64,000 nt of DNA from Streptomyces marokkonensis (lineage in GTDB: Bacteria > Actinomycetota > Actinomycetes > Streptomycetales > Streptomycetaceae), in contig NZ_VSKS01000022.1 in assembly GCF_008312835.1 (NCBI RefSeq), forward strand, positions 1 through 64,000, in the 5' to 3' direction. This document shows, one piece after another, positions 1-8,371 of this stretch (the stretch's first letter is position 1; each line of letters opens with the position of its first letter). The notes under the pieces were generated by a model that saw only the letters and a list, made by a program, of their open reading frames with translations, was not told where the DNA came from and did not search any database. A program made the translations under genes and the position numbers.

Positions 1-543
1 GCGATCTCGGGGAACCTGGGCCTGGTGCGGGCGCTGCACTTCCCGCGGGCCTCGCTGCCGATCTCCTTCGCGCTCCAGCAGCTCCAGCAGCTGCTGTTCT
101 CCATGGCCGTGCTCGTCGTGATCATGCTGTCGTTCCGCAGCTTCCCCGATCTGTCGTGGCTGCTGGTGGTGCCGGCGCTGGTGCTGCAGTTCGTGTTCAA
201 CACCGGGCTGGCGCTGATCTTCGCGCGGATGGGCAGCAGGACGCCCGACCTGGCGCAGCTGATGCCGTTCGTGCTGCGCACCTGGATGTACGCCTCGGGC
301 GTGATGTTCAGCATCCCGGCGATGCTGCACGACAAGGACGTGCCGGGCTGGCTCGCCGACGTCCTGCAGTGGAACCCGGCCGCGGTCTACATGGACCTGG
401 TCCGCTTCGCGATGATCGACGGCTACGGCTCGTCGTACCTGCCCCCGCACGTGTGGGCGTTCGCGCTGGGCTGGGCGCTGCTGACCGGCGTGGTCGGCTT
501 CGTCTACTTCTGGAAGTCCGAGGAGAGGTACGGCCGTGGCTGA
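1..543 (+). CDS. ABC-2 type polysaccharide/teichoic-acid export permease, C-terminal part
   Basis: The reading frame is already open at the first base, so the N-terminus lies outside the window. About 180 residues are visible, with several hydrophobic segments that read as membrane helices (for example LLFSMAVLVVIMLSFRSF and LLVVPALVLQFVFNTGLALI), and it ends on a loop plus a last helix. Composition and helix layout fit the ABC-2/TagG permease family, which exports lipid-linked polysaccharide or teichoic-acid precursors across the cytoplasmic membrane. The next gene starts 8 bases before this stop and encodes the matching ATPase, which supports the call. The substrate cannot be told from sequence. 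Confidence 0.8.
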   Translation, partial: AISGNLGLVRALHFPRASLPISFALQQLQQLLFSMAVLVVIMLSFRSFPDLSWLLVVPALVLQFVFNTGLALIFARMGSRTPDLAQLMPFVLRTWMYASGVMFSIPAMLHDKDVPGWLADVLQWNPAAVYMDLVRFAMIDGYGSSYLPPHVWAFALGWALLTGVVGFVYFWKSEERYGRG

Positions 544-1315
544 CGACAGGACGGGTGCGCGCGTGCCCACCGTCATCGCGGACGAACTGCACATCGTGTA
601 CCGCGTCAACGGTGCCAGGACGGGGAAGGGCAGCGCCACGGCGGCCCTCAGCCGCATCGTCAAGCGGGGCGAGGAGCGGGGCGTGCGCAAGGTGCACGCC
701 GTGCGCGGCGTGTCCTTCGTCGCCTACCGCGGCGAGGCCATCGGCCTGATCGGCTCCAACGGCTCCGGCAAGTCGACCCTGCTGCGGGCCATCGCCGGAC
801 TGCTGCCCGCCGAGAAGGGCAAGGTCTACACCGACGGCCAGCCCTCCCTCCTCGGCGTCAACGCGGCGCTGATGAACGATCTGACCGGCGAGCGGAACGT
901 CATATTGGGCGGGCTCGCGATGGGCATGTCCCGCGAGGAGATCAAGGCCCGCTACCAGGACATCGTCGACTTCTCGGGCATCAACGAGAAGGGTGACTTC
1001 ATCACCCTGCCGATGCGCACCTACTCCTCCGGCATGGCCGCCCGGCTGCGCTTCTCCATCGCCGCCGCCAAGGACCACGATGTCCTGATGATCGACGAGG
1101 CGCTGGCCACCGGCGACCGCAAGTTCCAGAAGCGCTCCGAGGCCCGGATCCGCGAGCTGCGCAAGGAGGCCGGCACGGTCTTCCTGGTCAGCCACAACAA
1201 CAAGTCCATCCGCGACACCTGCGACCGCGTGCTGTGGCTGGAACGGGGCGAGCTGCGCATGGACGGGCCGACCGACGAGGTCCTCAAGGAATACGAGAAG
1301 TTCACAGGGAAGTAG
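536..1315 (+). CDS. ABC transporter ATP-binding protein, polysaccharide/teichoic-acid export (TagH-like)
   Basis: 259 residues with GTG start, overlapping the permease by 8 bases, so the two are translationally coupled. Walker A GSNGSGKST is at residues 73-81, the signature region YSSGMAARLRF at about 164-173, Walker B DVLMIDEA at about 183-190, and the switch histidine in VFLVSHNN follows. The short signature and the N-terminal segment of about 50 residues before the nucleotide-binding core are usual for TagH/RfbE-type ATPases. It should power export of a cell-surface glycopolymer with the upstream permease. A strong hairpin follows, so this pair is separated from the hopanoid operon. Confidence 0.88.
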   Translation: MADDRTGARVPTVIADELHIVYRVNGARTGKGSATAALSRIVKRGEERGVRKVHAVRGVSFVAYRGEAIGLIGSNGSGKSTLLRAIAGLLPAEKGKVYTDGQPSLLGVNAALMNDLTGERNVILGGLAMGMSREEIKARYQDIVDFSGINEKGDFITLPMRTYSSGMAARLRFSIAAAKDHDVLMIDEALATGDRKFQKRSEARIRELRKEAGTVFLVSHNNKSIRDTCDRVLWLERGELRMDGPTDEVLKEYEKFTGK

Positions 1316-1328
1316 CCCGATTCGACGA

Positions 1329-1358
1329 GGGCCCCGCCGGAACTGTCCGGTGGGGCCC
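1329..1358 (+). terminator. Rho-independent-type hairpin after the ABC exporter
   Basis: GGGCCCCGCCGGA at 1329-1341 pairs with TCCGGTGGGGCCC at 1346-1358, with one mismatch and a 4-base loop. It starts 14 bases after the ATPase stop codon. There is no long T run, which is normal for Streptomyces terminators. Confidence 0.75.
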
Positions 1359-1612
1359 GGCGTCTGCAAAGGAAGCGTCAACTCCTGCCCAGGCGGGGAA
1401 TCTTGACGCCGATCCGTGTGTTGTGGGTTGTGCGGGAGACCCCCCGCGGTGCCCTGCGCGTTGTACAACGTAAGCTGTACCGGTCCCGAAAGGCGGCAAT
1501 CAGGGCCATAATGCCCGACATCATCCATCGATGCCGTGCGGGGCGAACCTGGGCGGCGTGTCCGAAATAGTGTGCATTGGGTCAGCAGTGTAGAACGGGA
1601 GATGTGACGGCA
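1359..1612 (+). promoter_or_regulatory. Upstream region of the hopanoid operon with a 12-base palindrome
   Basis: This gap of about 250 bases holds no convincing gene. CGTTGTACAACG at 1459-1470 is a perfect 12-base palindrome and a candidate operator. CATAAT at 1507-1512 could serve as a -10 box, but no clear -35 hexamer sits at the right distance. A Shine-Dalgarno-like GGGAGA lies at about 1597-1602, ahead of the small ORF at 1613. Confidence 0.4.
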
Positions 1613-1678
1613 ATGGCTACGGAAACTCCCCGGCTGAACGCAGCATGCGCCGTCCCCGCCCCGGGCAGTCCACGATGA
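1613..1678 (+). CDS. Possible 21-codon leader ORF coupled to hpnC
   Basis: A short ORF with ATG at 1613 and a GGGAGA ribosome-site-like sequence about 10 bases upstream. It ends with TGA at 1676-1678, overlapping an ATG at 1675 in the hpnC frame by four bases (ATGA). The peptide (start MATETPRLN) has no recognisable domain. The same coupling type is used throughout this operon, which makes translation plausible. It could also be the untranslated 5' leader of hpnC. Confidence 0.35.
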   Translation: MATETPRLNAACAVPAPGSPR

Positions 1679-2586
1679 CGCCCCCCGGCCGGGCGCGCGG
1701 CGCCGGCGTCGAGCGCGCCACGCTCGACAAGGCCGCCGCCGAGAACTTCCCCGTGGCCCCCTTCTTCCTGCCCGGACCCTGGCGCGAGGACCTGATGGCC
1801 GTGTACGGCTTCGCCCGTCTGGTCGACGACATCGGCGACGGAGATCTGGCCCCCGGCGGCGCCGACGCCCGTCTCCTCGGGGTCCCGGCCGATCGGACCG
1901 AGGACCGGCTGGTGCTCCTGGACGCCTTCGAGGCCGATCTTCACCGGGTGTTCGACCCGGCCGGCCCGGAGCCCCGCCATCCGCTGCTGCTCCGGCTGCG
2001 CCCCACGGTCCGCCGCCACGCGCTCACCCCCGAACCCTTCCTCGGCCTGATCGCGGCCAACCGCCAGGACCAGCTCGTCAAGCGTTACGAGACCTACGAC
2101 GACCTGCTCGCCTACTGCGAACTGTCGGCCAATCCCGTCGGCCGCCTCGTCCTCGCCGTCACCGGGACCGCGACCCCGGAGCGGATCCGCCGCTCCGACG
2201 CGATCTGCACGGCCCTGCAGATCGTCGAGCACCTCCAGGACGTCGCCGAGGACCTCGGCCGCGACCGCGTCTACCTGCCCGCCACGGACATGAAGCTCTT
2301 CCACGTCCAGGAGGCGGACCTCGCCGCACCCACCGCGGGCGCGTCGGTGCGCGCACTCGTCGCGTACCAGGCGCACCGCGCCCGCGAGCTGCTGAACGAG
2401 GGCGCCCCCCTCGTGGGCAGCGTCCACGGCAGGCTCAGACTGCTGCTCGCGGGGTTCGTGGCGGGAGGAAGGGCGGCCCTCCGGGCGATCGCCGCCGCCG
2501 AATACGACGTACTCCCCGGCCCGCCCAAGCCCGGCAGGGTCCAGCTGCTGCGCGAGGCGGGCGTGACTCTGCGAGGAAAGGGGTGA
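1675..2586 (+). CDS. hpnC: Hydroxysqualene synthase HpnC
   Basis: Trans-isoprenyl diphosphate synthase of the squalene/phytoene synthase family. The first Asp-rich motif (RLVDDIGD) is near residues 48-54, the second (QDVAEDLGRDRVYLP) near 188-202. In the HpnCDE pathway HpnC converts presqualene diphosphate, made by HpnD, to hydroxysqualene. Identity as hpnC rather than hpnD rests on gene order and on the more divergent C-terminus. The ATG at 1675 is preferred because it overlaps the stop of the leader ORF. An in-frame ATG at 1645 would add ten residues and has no better ribosome site. It overlaps hpnD by four bases. Confidence 0.88.
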   Translation: MTPPGRARGAGVERATLDKAAAENFPVAPFFLPGPWREDLMAVYGFARLVDDIGDGDLAPGGADARLLGVPADRTEDRLVLLDAFEADLHRVFDPAGPEPRHPLLLRLRPTVRRHALTPEPFLGLIAANRQDQLVKRYETYDDLLAYCELSANPVGRLVLAVTGTATPERIRRSDAICTALQIVEHLQDVAEDLGRDRVYLPATDMKLFHVQEADLAAPTAGASVRALVAYQAHRARELLNEGAPLVGSVHGRLRLLLAGFVAGGRAALRAIAAAEYDVLPGPPKPGRVQLLREAGVTLRGKG

Positions 2587-3533
2587 TCCGGGCCGTGGGG
2601 TCGCATCCACCCGCGTCCGCACCGGTACTCGCCGCCTACGGCTACTGCGAGACGGTCACCGGACAGCAGGCACGCAACTTCGCCTACGGCATCCGGCTGC
2701 TGCCGACGGCCGAGCGGCGCGCGATGTCGGCGCTGTACGCGTTCTCCCGGCGGGTCGACGACATCGGCGACGGCGCCCTGGCGGACGACGTCAAGGTCGC
2801 CCGGCTGGAGGACACCCGGGCACTGCTCTCCCGGATCCGTGACGGCGCGGTCGACGAGGACGACACCGACCCGGTTGCCGTCGCGCTCGCGCACGCCGCC
2901 GGGCGCTTCCCGATCCCCCTGGGCGGCCTGGACGAGCTCATCGACGGCGTCCAGATGGACGTGCGCGGTGAGACCTACGAGACCTGGGACGACCTCAAGG
3001 CCTACTGCCGTTGTGTCGCGGGCGCCATCGGGCGGCTCTCCCTCGGCGTGTTCGGCACCGAACCGGGCGCGCGCGGGGCCGAGCGCGCCCCCGAGTACGC
3101 CGATACGCTCGGCCTCGCGCTCCAGCTGACCAACATCCTCAGGGACGTCCGCGAGGACGCCGAGGGCGGCCGCACCTATCTGCCCGCCGACGACCTCGCC
3201 AAGTTCGGGTGCTCGGCAGGGTTCAGCGGACCGACGCCACCGGAGGGCTCCGACTTCGCGGGTCTGGTGCACTTCGAAGTGCGCAGGGCCCGCGCCCTTT
3301 TCGCCGAGGGCTACCGGCTGCTCCCCCTGCTCGACCGGCGCAGCGGCGCCTGCGTCGCCGCCATGGCCGGCATCTACCGCCGCCTCCTGGACCGCATCGA
3401 GCGCCACCCCGAGGCCGTGCTGCGCGGCCGGGTCTCCCTGCCCGGACGCGAGAAGGCCTACGTCGCGGTGCGCGGCCTGTCCGGCCTGGACACCCGGCAC
3501 GTGACCCGGCGGGCCGTCAGGAGGCGTGCCTGA
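2583..3533 (+). CDS. hpnD: Presqualene diphosphate synthase HpnD
   Basis: 316 residues, GTG start in a GTGA overlap with the hpnC stop. Squalene/phytoene synthase fold: RRVDDIGD near residues 57-63 and NILRDVREDAEGGRTYLP in the C-terminal half are the two Mg-diphosphate binding motifs. HpnD condenses two farnesyl diphosphates to presqualene diphosphate, the first committed step to squalene here. It sits directly between hpnC and a 40-residue ORF that leads to hpnE, the typical actinobacterial order. Confidence 0.92.
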   Translation: MIRAVGSHPPASAPVLAAYGYCETVTGQQARNFAYGIRLLPTAERRAMSALYAFSRRVDDIGDGALADDVKVARLEDTRALLSRIRDGAVDEDDTDPVAVALAHAAGRFPIPLGGLDELIDGVQMDVRGETYETWDDLKAYCRCVAGAIGRLSLGVFGTEPGARGAERAPEYADTLGLALQLTNILRDVREDAEGGRTYLPADDLAKFGCSAGFSGPTPPEGSDFAGLVHFEVRRARALFAEGYRLLPLLDRRSGACVAAMAGIYRRLLDRIERHPEAVLRGRVSLPGREKAYVAVRGLSGLDTRHVTRRAVRRRA

Positions 3534-3655
3534 TGGACACCCCGCTCCCCGGCGGAAAGCGGTGGGCAACCCTCCGCCGCGACGCCGCGTCCCAGACCGA
3601 GACGGCCGGTCGTGCACGGTTCGAGCGGCCCGGCCGGCCGGGGGAGGGCGCATGA
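3533..3655 (+). CDS. Conserved-looking 40-residue protein between hpnD and hpnE
   Basis: ATG at 3533 shares its A with the hpnD stop (TGATG), and the stop TGA at 3653-3655 overlaps the hpnE ATG at 3652 (ATGA). The product, MDTPLPGGKRWATLRRDAAS at its N-terminus, is 40 residues, basic and Arg-rich, with no membrane segment. From memory it resembles small Streptomyces proteins grouped as DUF6380, and S. coelicolor has a small ORF at the same place in its hopanoid cluster; neither could be checked here. The function is unknown. It could act as a translational bridge between hpnD and hpnE or as a small partner of the squalene-forming enzymes. Confidence 0.6.
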   Translation: MDTPLPGGKRWATLRRDAASQTETAGRARFERPGRPGEGA

Positions 3656-5079
3656 GCCACGGGACACGCACCGAGGGGCCGCTCACGGACGACCCCGTCC
3701 CGGCCGGACGGCACGCCGTCGTGGTCGGCGGCGGCCTGGCCGGCGTGACCGCCGCCCTCGCCCTCGCCGACGCCGGGGTGGGCGTCACCCTGCTCGAGGG
3801 CCGGCCGCGGCTGGGCGGGCTCGCCTTCTCCTTCCGGCGCGGCGACCTCACCGTCGACAACGGCCAGCACGTGTACCTGCGCTGCTGCACCGCCTACCGG
3901 TGGTTCCTCGACCGGATCGGCGGAGCGGCGCTGGCCCCGCTGCAGGACCGCCTCGACGTGCCCGTGCTCGACGTCACGCGCCCCGAGGGGCGGCGGCTCG
4001 GCAGACTGCGGCGCGACGCCCTGCCGGTGCCCCTGCACCTGGGGCGCAGCCTCGCCACCTATCCGCATCTGTCGCTCGCCGACCGGGCCAGAGTGGGCCG
4101 CGCCGCGCTCGCGCTGAACGGGCTCGACCTCGCCGATCCGGCCCTGGACGCCCAGGACTTCGGCAGCTGGCTGGCCGCCCACGGCCAGTCGGCGCGCGCC
4201 GTGGCAGCCCTGTGGGACCTGGTCGGGGTCGCCACCCTCAACGCGGTCGCGGGCGACTCGTCCCTCTCGCTCGCCGCGATGGTGTTCAAGACCGGTCTGC
4301 TGTCCGACCCGGGAGCGGCCGACATCGGCTGGGCCCGGGTGCCGCTGGGTGAACTGCACGACCGGCTCGCCCGCGGGGCGCTCGACTCCGCGGGCGTGCG
4401 CACCGAGGTCCGGACCCGGGTCACCTCCGTCTCCGTGAACGGCGACGGAGGGTGGAGCGTCCGCGTCCCCGGCGAGACGATCCGGGCCGACGCGGTCGTC
4501 CTCGCCGTACCGCAGCGCGAGGCGTACGACCTGCTGCCCGCCGGCGCCCTCGACGCCCCCGAGCGGCTCCTGGACATCGGCACCGCGCCGATCATCAACA
4601 TCCACGTCGTCTACGACCGCAAGGTGCTCGCGCGCCCGTTCTTCGCCGCCCTCGGCACCCCCGTGCAGTGGGTCTTCGACCGCACCGACGCGTCCGGTCT
4701 GCGGCGCGGCCAGTACCTGGCGCTGTCCCAGTCGGTCGCCCAGGACGACATCGACGAGCCGGTGGCCGTGCTGCGCGAGCGGTACCTGCCCGAACTGGAG
4801 CGGCTGCTGCCGCGCACCCGGGACGCGCGGGTCGAGGACTTCTTCGTCACCCGGGAGCGCGCCGCCACGTTCGCTCCCGCTCCCGGCGTCGGACGCCTCA
4901 GGCCCGGCGCCCGCACCAAGGCACCCGGCCTGTACCTGGCCGGAGCGTGGACCGCCACCGGGTGGCCCGCGACCATGGAGAGTGCGGTCCGCAGCGGCGT
5001 CGGCGCGGCGGACGCCGCGCTGGGCGCCCTCGGCCGGCCCCGCCCCCGCCACCTCTTCGCTGTCGAGGAGGCGGCCTGA
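3652..5079 (+). CDS. hpnE: Hydroxysqualene dehydroxylase HpnE
   Basis: 475 residues. FAD-dependent amine oxidase/phytoene desaturase fold: the N-terminal Rossmann motif VVGGGLAGVTAALALA is followed by ExxxRLGG (LLEGRPRLGGLAFSF), and the C-terminal FAD contact reads GLYLAGAWTATGWPATMESAVRSG. HpnE reductively removes the hydroxyl of hydroxysqualene to give squalene. The ATG at 3652 has GGGGGAGGG just upstream and overlaps the 40-residue ORF. The frame stays open further upstream without a better start. Confidence 0.92.
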   Translation: MSHGTRTEGPLTDDPVPAGRHAVVVGGGLAGVTAALALADAGVGVTLLEGRPRLGGLAFSFRRGDLTVDNGQHVYLRCCTAYRWFLDRIGGAALAPLQDRLDVPVLDVTRPEGRRLGRLRRDALPVPLHLGRSLATYPHLSLADRARVGRAALALNGLDLADPALDAQDFGSWLAAHGQSARAVAALWDLVGVATLNAVAGDSSLSLAAMVFKTGLLSDPGAADIGWARVPLGELHDRLARGALDSAGVRTEVRTRVTSVSVNGDGGWSVRVPGETIRADAVVLAVPQREAYDLLPAGALDAPERLLDIGTAPIINIHVVYDRKVLARPFFAALGTPVQWVFDRTDASGLRRGQYLALSQSVAQDDIDEPVAVLRERYLPELERLLPRTRDARVEDFFVTRERAATFAPAPGVGRLRPGARTKAPGLYLAGAWTATGWPATMESAVRSGVGAADAALGALGRPRPRHLFAVEEAA

Positions 5080-5141
5080 TGCTGCAGGAGAGCGGCGCGG
5101 CAGGTCCCCGCACCCCCCGTACCGCAACAAGAGGAGAGACT

Positions 5142-6215
5142 GTGCCCACTGTGCCCCCGGCCTCGCAGGCCGCTCGAAGGACCGCGGTGGACGTGTCCGC
5201 GCTCCTGGAGCGCGGCCGGACCCTGGCCACGCCGGTACTGCGGGCGGCCGTCGACCGCCTGGCACCTCCCATGGACACGGTCGCCGCCTACCACTTCGGC
5301 TGGATCGACGCCCACGGCCGGCCCGCGGACGGCGACGGCGGCAAGGCCGTGCGCCCCGCCCTCGCCGTGCTGTCCGCGGAGGTCACCGGCGCCGCCCCGC
5401 AGACGGGCGTCCCCGGGGCGGTCGCCGTCGAACTGGTCCACAACTTCTCGCTGCTGCACGACGACCTGATGGACGGCGACGAACAGCGCCGGCACCGCGA
5501 CACCGTCTGGAAGGTGCACGGCCCCGCCCAGGCCATCCTGGTCGGCGACGCCCTGTTCGCCCTGGCCAACGAGGTGCTGCTGGAACTCGGCACCGTCGAG
5601 GCCGGCCGCGCCACCCGCCGGCTGACCACGGCGAGCCGCGCGCTCATCGACGGCCAGGCCCAGGACATCTCCTACGAGCACCGCGACCGCGTCAGCGTCG
5701 AGGAGTGCCTGGAGATGGAGGGCAACAAGACGGGCGCCCTGCTCGCCTGCGCCAGCTCCATCGGCGCGGTGCTCGGCGGTGCGGACGACCGCACCGCCGA
5801 CGCGCTGGAGAGGTACGGCTACCACCTCGGCCTGGCCTTCCAGGCCGTCGACGACCTCCTCGGCATCTGGGGCGACCCGGAGGCCACCGGCAAGCAGACC
5901 TGGAGCGACCTGCGCCAGCGCAAGAAGTCCCTCCCGGTCGTGGCCGCGCTCGCGGCGGACGGCCCCGCCTCCCGGCGGCTCGGCGAGATCCTCGCGGCCG
6001 ACGCCAAGAGCAGCGACTTCGCGACCTTCTCCGAGGAGGAGTTCGCCGCCCGGGCCGCCCTCATCGAGGAGGCGGGCGGCCGCGAGTGGACCGCCGAAGA
6101 GGCACGCCGTCAGCACACCATCGCCATCGAGGCCCTCGACGCAGTGGACATGCCCGACCGGGTGCGGGAGCAGTTCACGGCGCTCGCGGACTTCGTCGTC
6201 GTACGAAAGAGATGA
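5142..6215 (+). CDS. Polyprenyl diphosphate synthase (farnesyl/geranylgeranyl type)
   Basis: 357 residues from a GTG preceded by AAGAGGAGAG, the strongest ribosome site in this part of the operon. An in-frame ATG at 5079 overlaps the hpnE stop (TGATG) and would add 21 low-complexity residues, so it is a real alternative. The first Asp-rich motif HDDLMD is at about residues 106-111 and the second DDLLGIWGD at about 237-245, both intact, so it should be active in chain elongation of isoprenyl diphosphates. Its place between hpnE and shc suggests it supplies farnesyl diphosphate to HpnD. Chain length cannot be read safely. Confidence 0.88.
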   Translation: MPTVPPASQAARRTAVDVSALLERGRTLATPVLRAAVDRLAPPMDTVAAYHFGWIDAHGRPADGDGGKAVRPALAVLSAEVTGAAPQTGVPGAVAVELVHNFSLLHDDLMDGDEQRRHRDTVWKVHGPAQAILVGDALFALANEVLLELGTVEAGRATRRLTTASRALIDGQAQDISYEHRDRVSVEECLEMEGNKTGALLACASSIGAVLGGADDRTADALERYGYHLGLAFQAVDDLLGIWGDPEATGKQTWSDLRQRKKSLPVVAALAADGPASRRLGEILAADAKSSDFATFSEEEFAARAALIEEAGGREWTAEEARRQHTIAIEALDAVDMPDRVREQFTALADFVVVRKR

Positions 6216-6248
6216 TCACTATCGGTCGAATAGCCCTCGCGTAGTCGC

Positions 6249-6281
6249 CGGCCGGTGTTGCGGGGAGAACGGCACCGGCCG
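6249..6281 (+). other. Intra-operon hairpin between the prenyl synthase and shc
   Basis: CGGCCGGTG at 6249-6257 pairs perfectly with CACCGGCCG at 6273-6281 across a 15-base loop. It lies in the 116-base gap before shc, the longest gap inside an otherwise overlapping operon. It could be an RNA processing or stability element, a weak attenuator, or part of a second promoter region. Confidence 0.4.
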
Positions 6282-6331
6282 ACGGCGGACCCACAGCAGA
6301 CGCACTCGCAGGACTGCACGAAGGGGAAGCC

Positions 6332-8371
6332 ATGACAGCGACGACCGACGGAAGCACCGGGGCGGCCCTGCCGCCCCGCGTGACCGCGGCCAGCGAAAAC
6401 GACACCGACATCCCCGAGGCGGCCGGGGTTCCCGACATCGCCGCCCGCGCCATGCGGCGCGCCACCGACTTCCTGCTGTCCCGGCAGGATGACCAGGGCT
6501 GGTGGAAGGGCGACCTCGAGACCAACGTCACGATGGACGCCGAGGACCTGCTGCTGCGCCAGTTCCTGGGCATCCTCGACGAGGACACAGCCCGCGCCGC
6601 GGCCCTGTTCATCCGCGGGGAGCAGCGCGAGGACGGCACCTGGGCCACCTTCTACGGCGGACCCGGCGAACTCTCCACCACCATCGAGGCGTACGTCGCC
6701 CTGCGGCTGGCCGGGGACCCGCCCGACGCCCCGCACATGGCGAAGGCCTCCGCCTGGGTCCGCGAGCGGGGCGGCATCGCCGCCTCCAGGGTCTTCACCC
6801 GCATCTGGCTGGCCCTGTTCGGCTGGTGGAGATGGGAGGACCTGCCCGAACTCCCGCCCGAACTCATCTGGTTCCCGTCCTGGCTGCCGCTCAACATCTA
6901 CGACTTCGGCTGCTGGGCCCGGCAGACCATCGTGCCGCTGACGATCGTGTCCGCCGAACGGCCGGTGCGTCCCGCCCCGTTCCCGCTGGACGAGCTGCAC
7001 ACCGACCCGCACCACCCGAGCCCTCCCCGGCCGCTCGCTCCGGCGAACACCTGGGACGGTGCCTTCCAGCGGCTGGACAGGGGCCTGCACGCCCTGCGCG
7101 GGGCGGTGCCGCGCCGGCTGCGCAGAGCGGCCATGAACACCGCCGCCCGCTGGATCATCGAACGCCAGGAGAACGACGGCTGCTGGGGCGGCATCCAGCC
7201 CCCGGCCGTGTACTCGGTCATCGCGCTGCACCTCATGGGCTACGACCTGAACCATCCGGTGATGCGCGCGGGCCTGGAGTCGCTGGACCGGTTCGCCGTG
7301 TGGCGGGAGGACGGGGCCCGCATGATCGAGGCCTGCCAGTCCCCGGTGTGGGACACCTGCCTCGCCGTCATCGCCCTGGCCGACGCGGGACTGCCCGCCG
7401 ACCACCCCCAACTGGTCAAGGCCGCCGACTGGATGCTCGGCGAGCAGATCGTGCGGCCCGGCGACTGGTCCGTGCGCCGGCCCCATCTCCCGCCCGGCGG
7501 CTGGGCGTTCGAGTTCCACAACGACAACTACCCCGACATCGACGACACCGCCGAGGTGGTTCTCGCGCTGCGCCGCGTCAAGCACCACGACCCCGAGCGG
7601 CTGGACAACGCCATCGGGCGCGGGGTGCGCTGGAACCTCGGCATGCAGTCGAAGAACGGCGCCTGGGGCGCCTTCGACGTCGACAACACCAGCCCGTTCC
7701 CCAACCGGCTGCCGTTCTGCGACTTCGGCGAGGTCATCGACCCGCCGTCGGCCGACGTCACCGCGCACGTCGTGGAGATGCTCGCCGTGGAGGGCCTCGC
7801 CCACGACCCGCGCACCCGGCGTGGCATCCAGTGGCTGCTCGCCGAACAGGAGCCCGACGGCTCCTGGTTCGGGCGCTGGGGTGTCAACTACCTCTACGGC
7901 ACCGGCTCCGTCGTACCCGCCCTGACCGCCGCCGGGATCCCCGGCTCGCACCCGGCGGTCCGGCGGGCCGTGGCCTGGCTGGAGAAGGTGCAGAACGACG
8001 ACGGCGGCTGGGGCGAGGACCTGCGCTCCTACGAGCGCGCCGCTCAGTGGAGCGGCCGGGGCGCCTCGACCGCCTCCCAGACGGCGTGGGCGCTGATGGC
8101 GCTGCTGGCGGCGGGGGAGCGGGGCTCCCGGGCCGTCGAGCGCGGTGTCCAGTGGCTGGCGGCCACCCAGCGCGAGGACGGCTCCTGGGACGAACCGTAC
8201 TTCACCGGCACCGGTTTCCCCTGGGACTTCTCCATCAACTACCACCTCTACCGGCAGGTCTTCCCGCTCACCGCGCTCGGCCGGTACGTGCACGGGGAGC
8301 CCTTCACCAAGAAGCCGGTGACGGCGCAGGCCGCTGCCGGGCAGCCCCTCGCCGAGGCGAAGGGAAGCTGA
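6332..8371 (+). CDS. shc: Squalene-hopene cyclase
   Basis: 679 residues, the usual length for bacterial squalene-hopene cyclases. The catalytic DXDD motif appears as DIDDTA with Asp402, Asp404 and Asp405. QW repeats that tie the alpha/alpha barrels together recur along the chain: QDDQGWW, QREDGTW, QENDGCWGG, QSKNGAWGAF, QEPDGSWFGRWG, QNDDGGWGED and QREDGSW. A monotopic membrane enzyme that cyclises squalene to hopene or hopanol. A GGGGAAG ribosome site precedes the ATG. The stop overlaps the next ATG (TGATG). Confidence 0.97.
   Translation: MTATTDGSTGAALPPRVTAASENDTDIPEAAGVPDIAARAMRRATDFLLSRQDDQGWWKGDLETNVTMDAEDLLLRQFLGILDEDTARAAALFIRGEQREDGTWATFYGGPGELSTTIEAYVALRLAGDPPDAPHMAKASAWVRERGGIAASRVFTRIWLALFGWWRWEDLPELPPELIWFPSWLPLNIYDFGCWARQTIVPLTIVSAERPVRPAPFPLDELHTDPHHPSPPRPLAPANTWDGAFQRLDRGLHALRGAVPRRLRRAAMNTAARWIIERQENDGCWGGIQPPAVYSVIALHLMGYDLNHPVMRAGLESLDRFAVWREDGARMIEACQSPVWDTCLAVIALADAGLPADHPQLVKAADWMLGEQIVRPGDWSVRRPHLPPGGWAFEFHNDNYPDIDDTAEVVLALRRVKHHDPERLDNAIGRGVRWNLGMQSKNGAWGAFDVDNTSPFPNRLPFCDFGEVIDPPSADVTAHVVEMLAVEGLAHDPRTRRGIQWLLAEQEPDGSWFGRWGVNYLYGTGSVVPALTAAGIPGSHPAVRRAVAWLEKVQNDDGGWGEDLRSYERAAQWSGRGASTASQTAWALMALLAAGERGSRAVERGVQWLAATQREDGSWDEPYFTGTGFPWDFSINYHLYRQVFPLTALGRYVHGEPFTKKPVTAQAAAGQPLAEAKGS

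Noticed and set aside
1505-1512. WhiG-type promoter before the hopanoid operon
   Set aside because: GCCATAAT only loosely resembles the WhiG -10 and no TAAA lies 15 bases upstream.
308-1528. Long open frame on the minus strand opposite the ABC ATPase
   Set aside because: High-GC antisense shadow; Gln/Gly/His-rich without domain features, while the plus strand carries a complete ABC ATPase.
2271-5265. Very long minus-strand open frames across hpnC-hpnE
   Set aside because: Composition is typical of reverse-complement reading of Streptomyces codons; no family motif, and the plus-strand genes are intact.
6502-8370. Plus-strand frame overlapping shc, running into hpnG
   Set aside because: Arg/Pro/Gly-rich third-frame shadow; hpnG has its own ATG at 8371 in TGATG overlap with shc.
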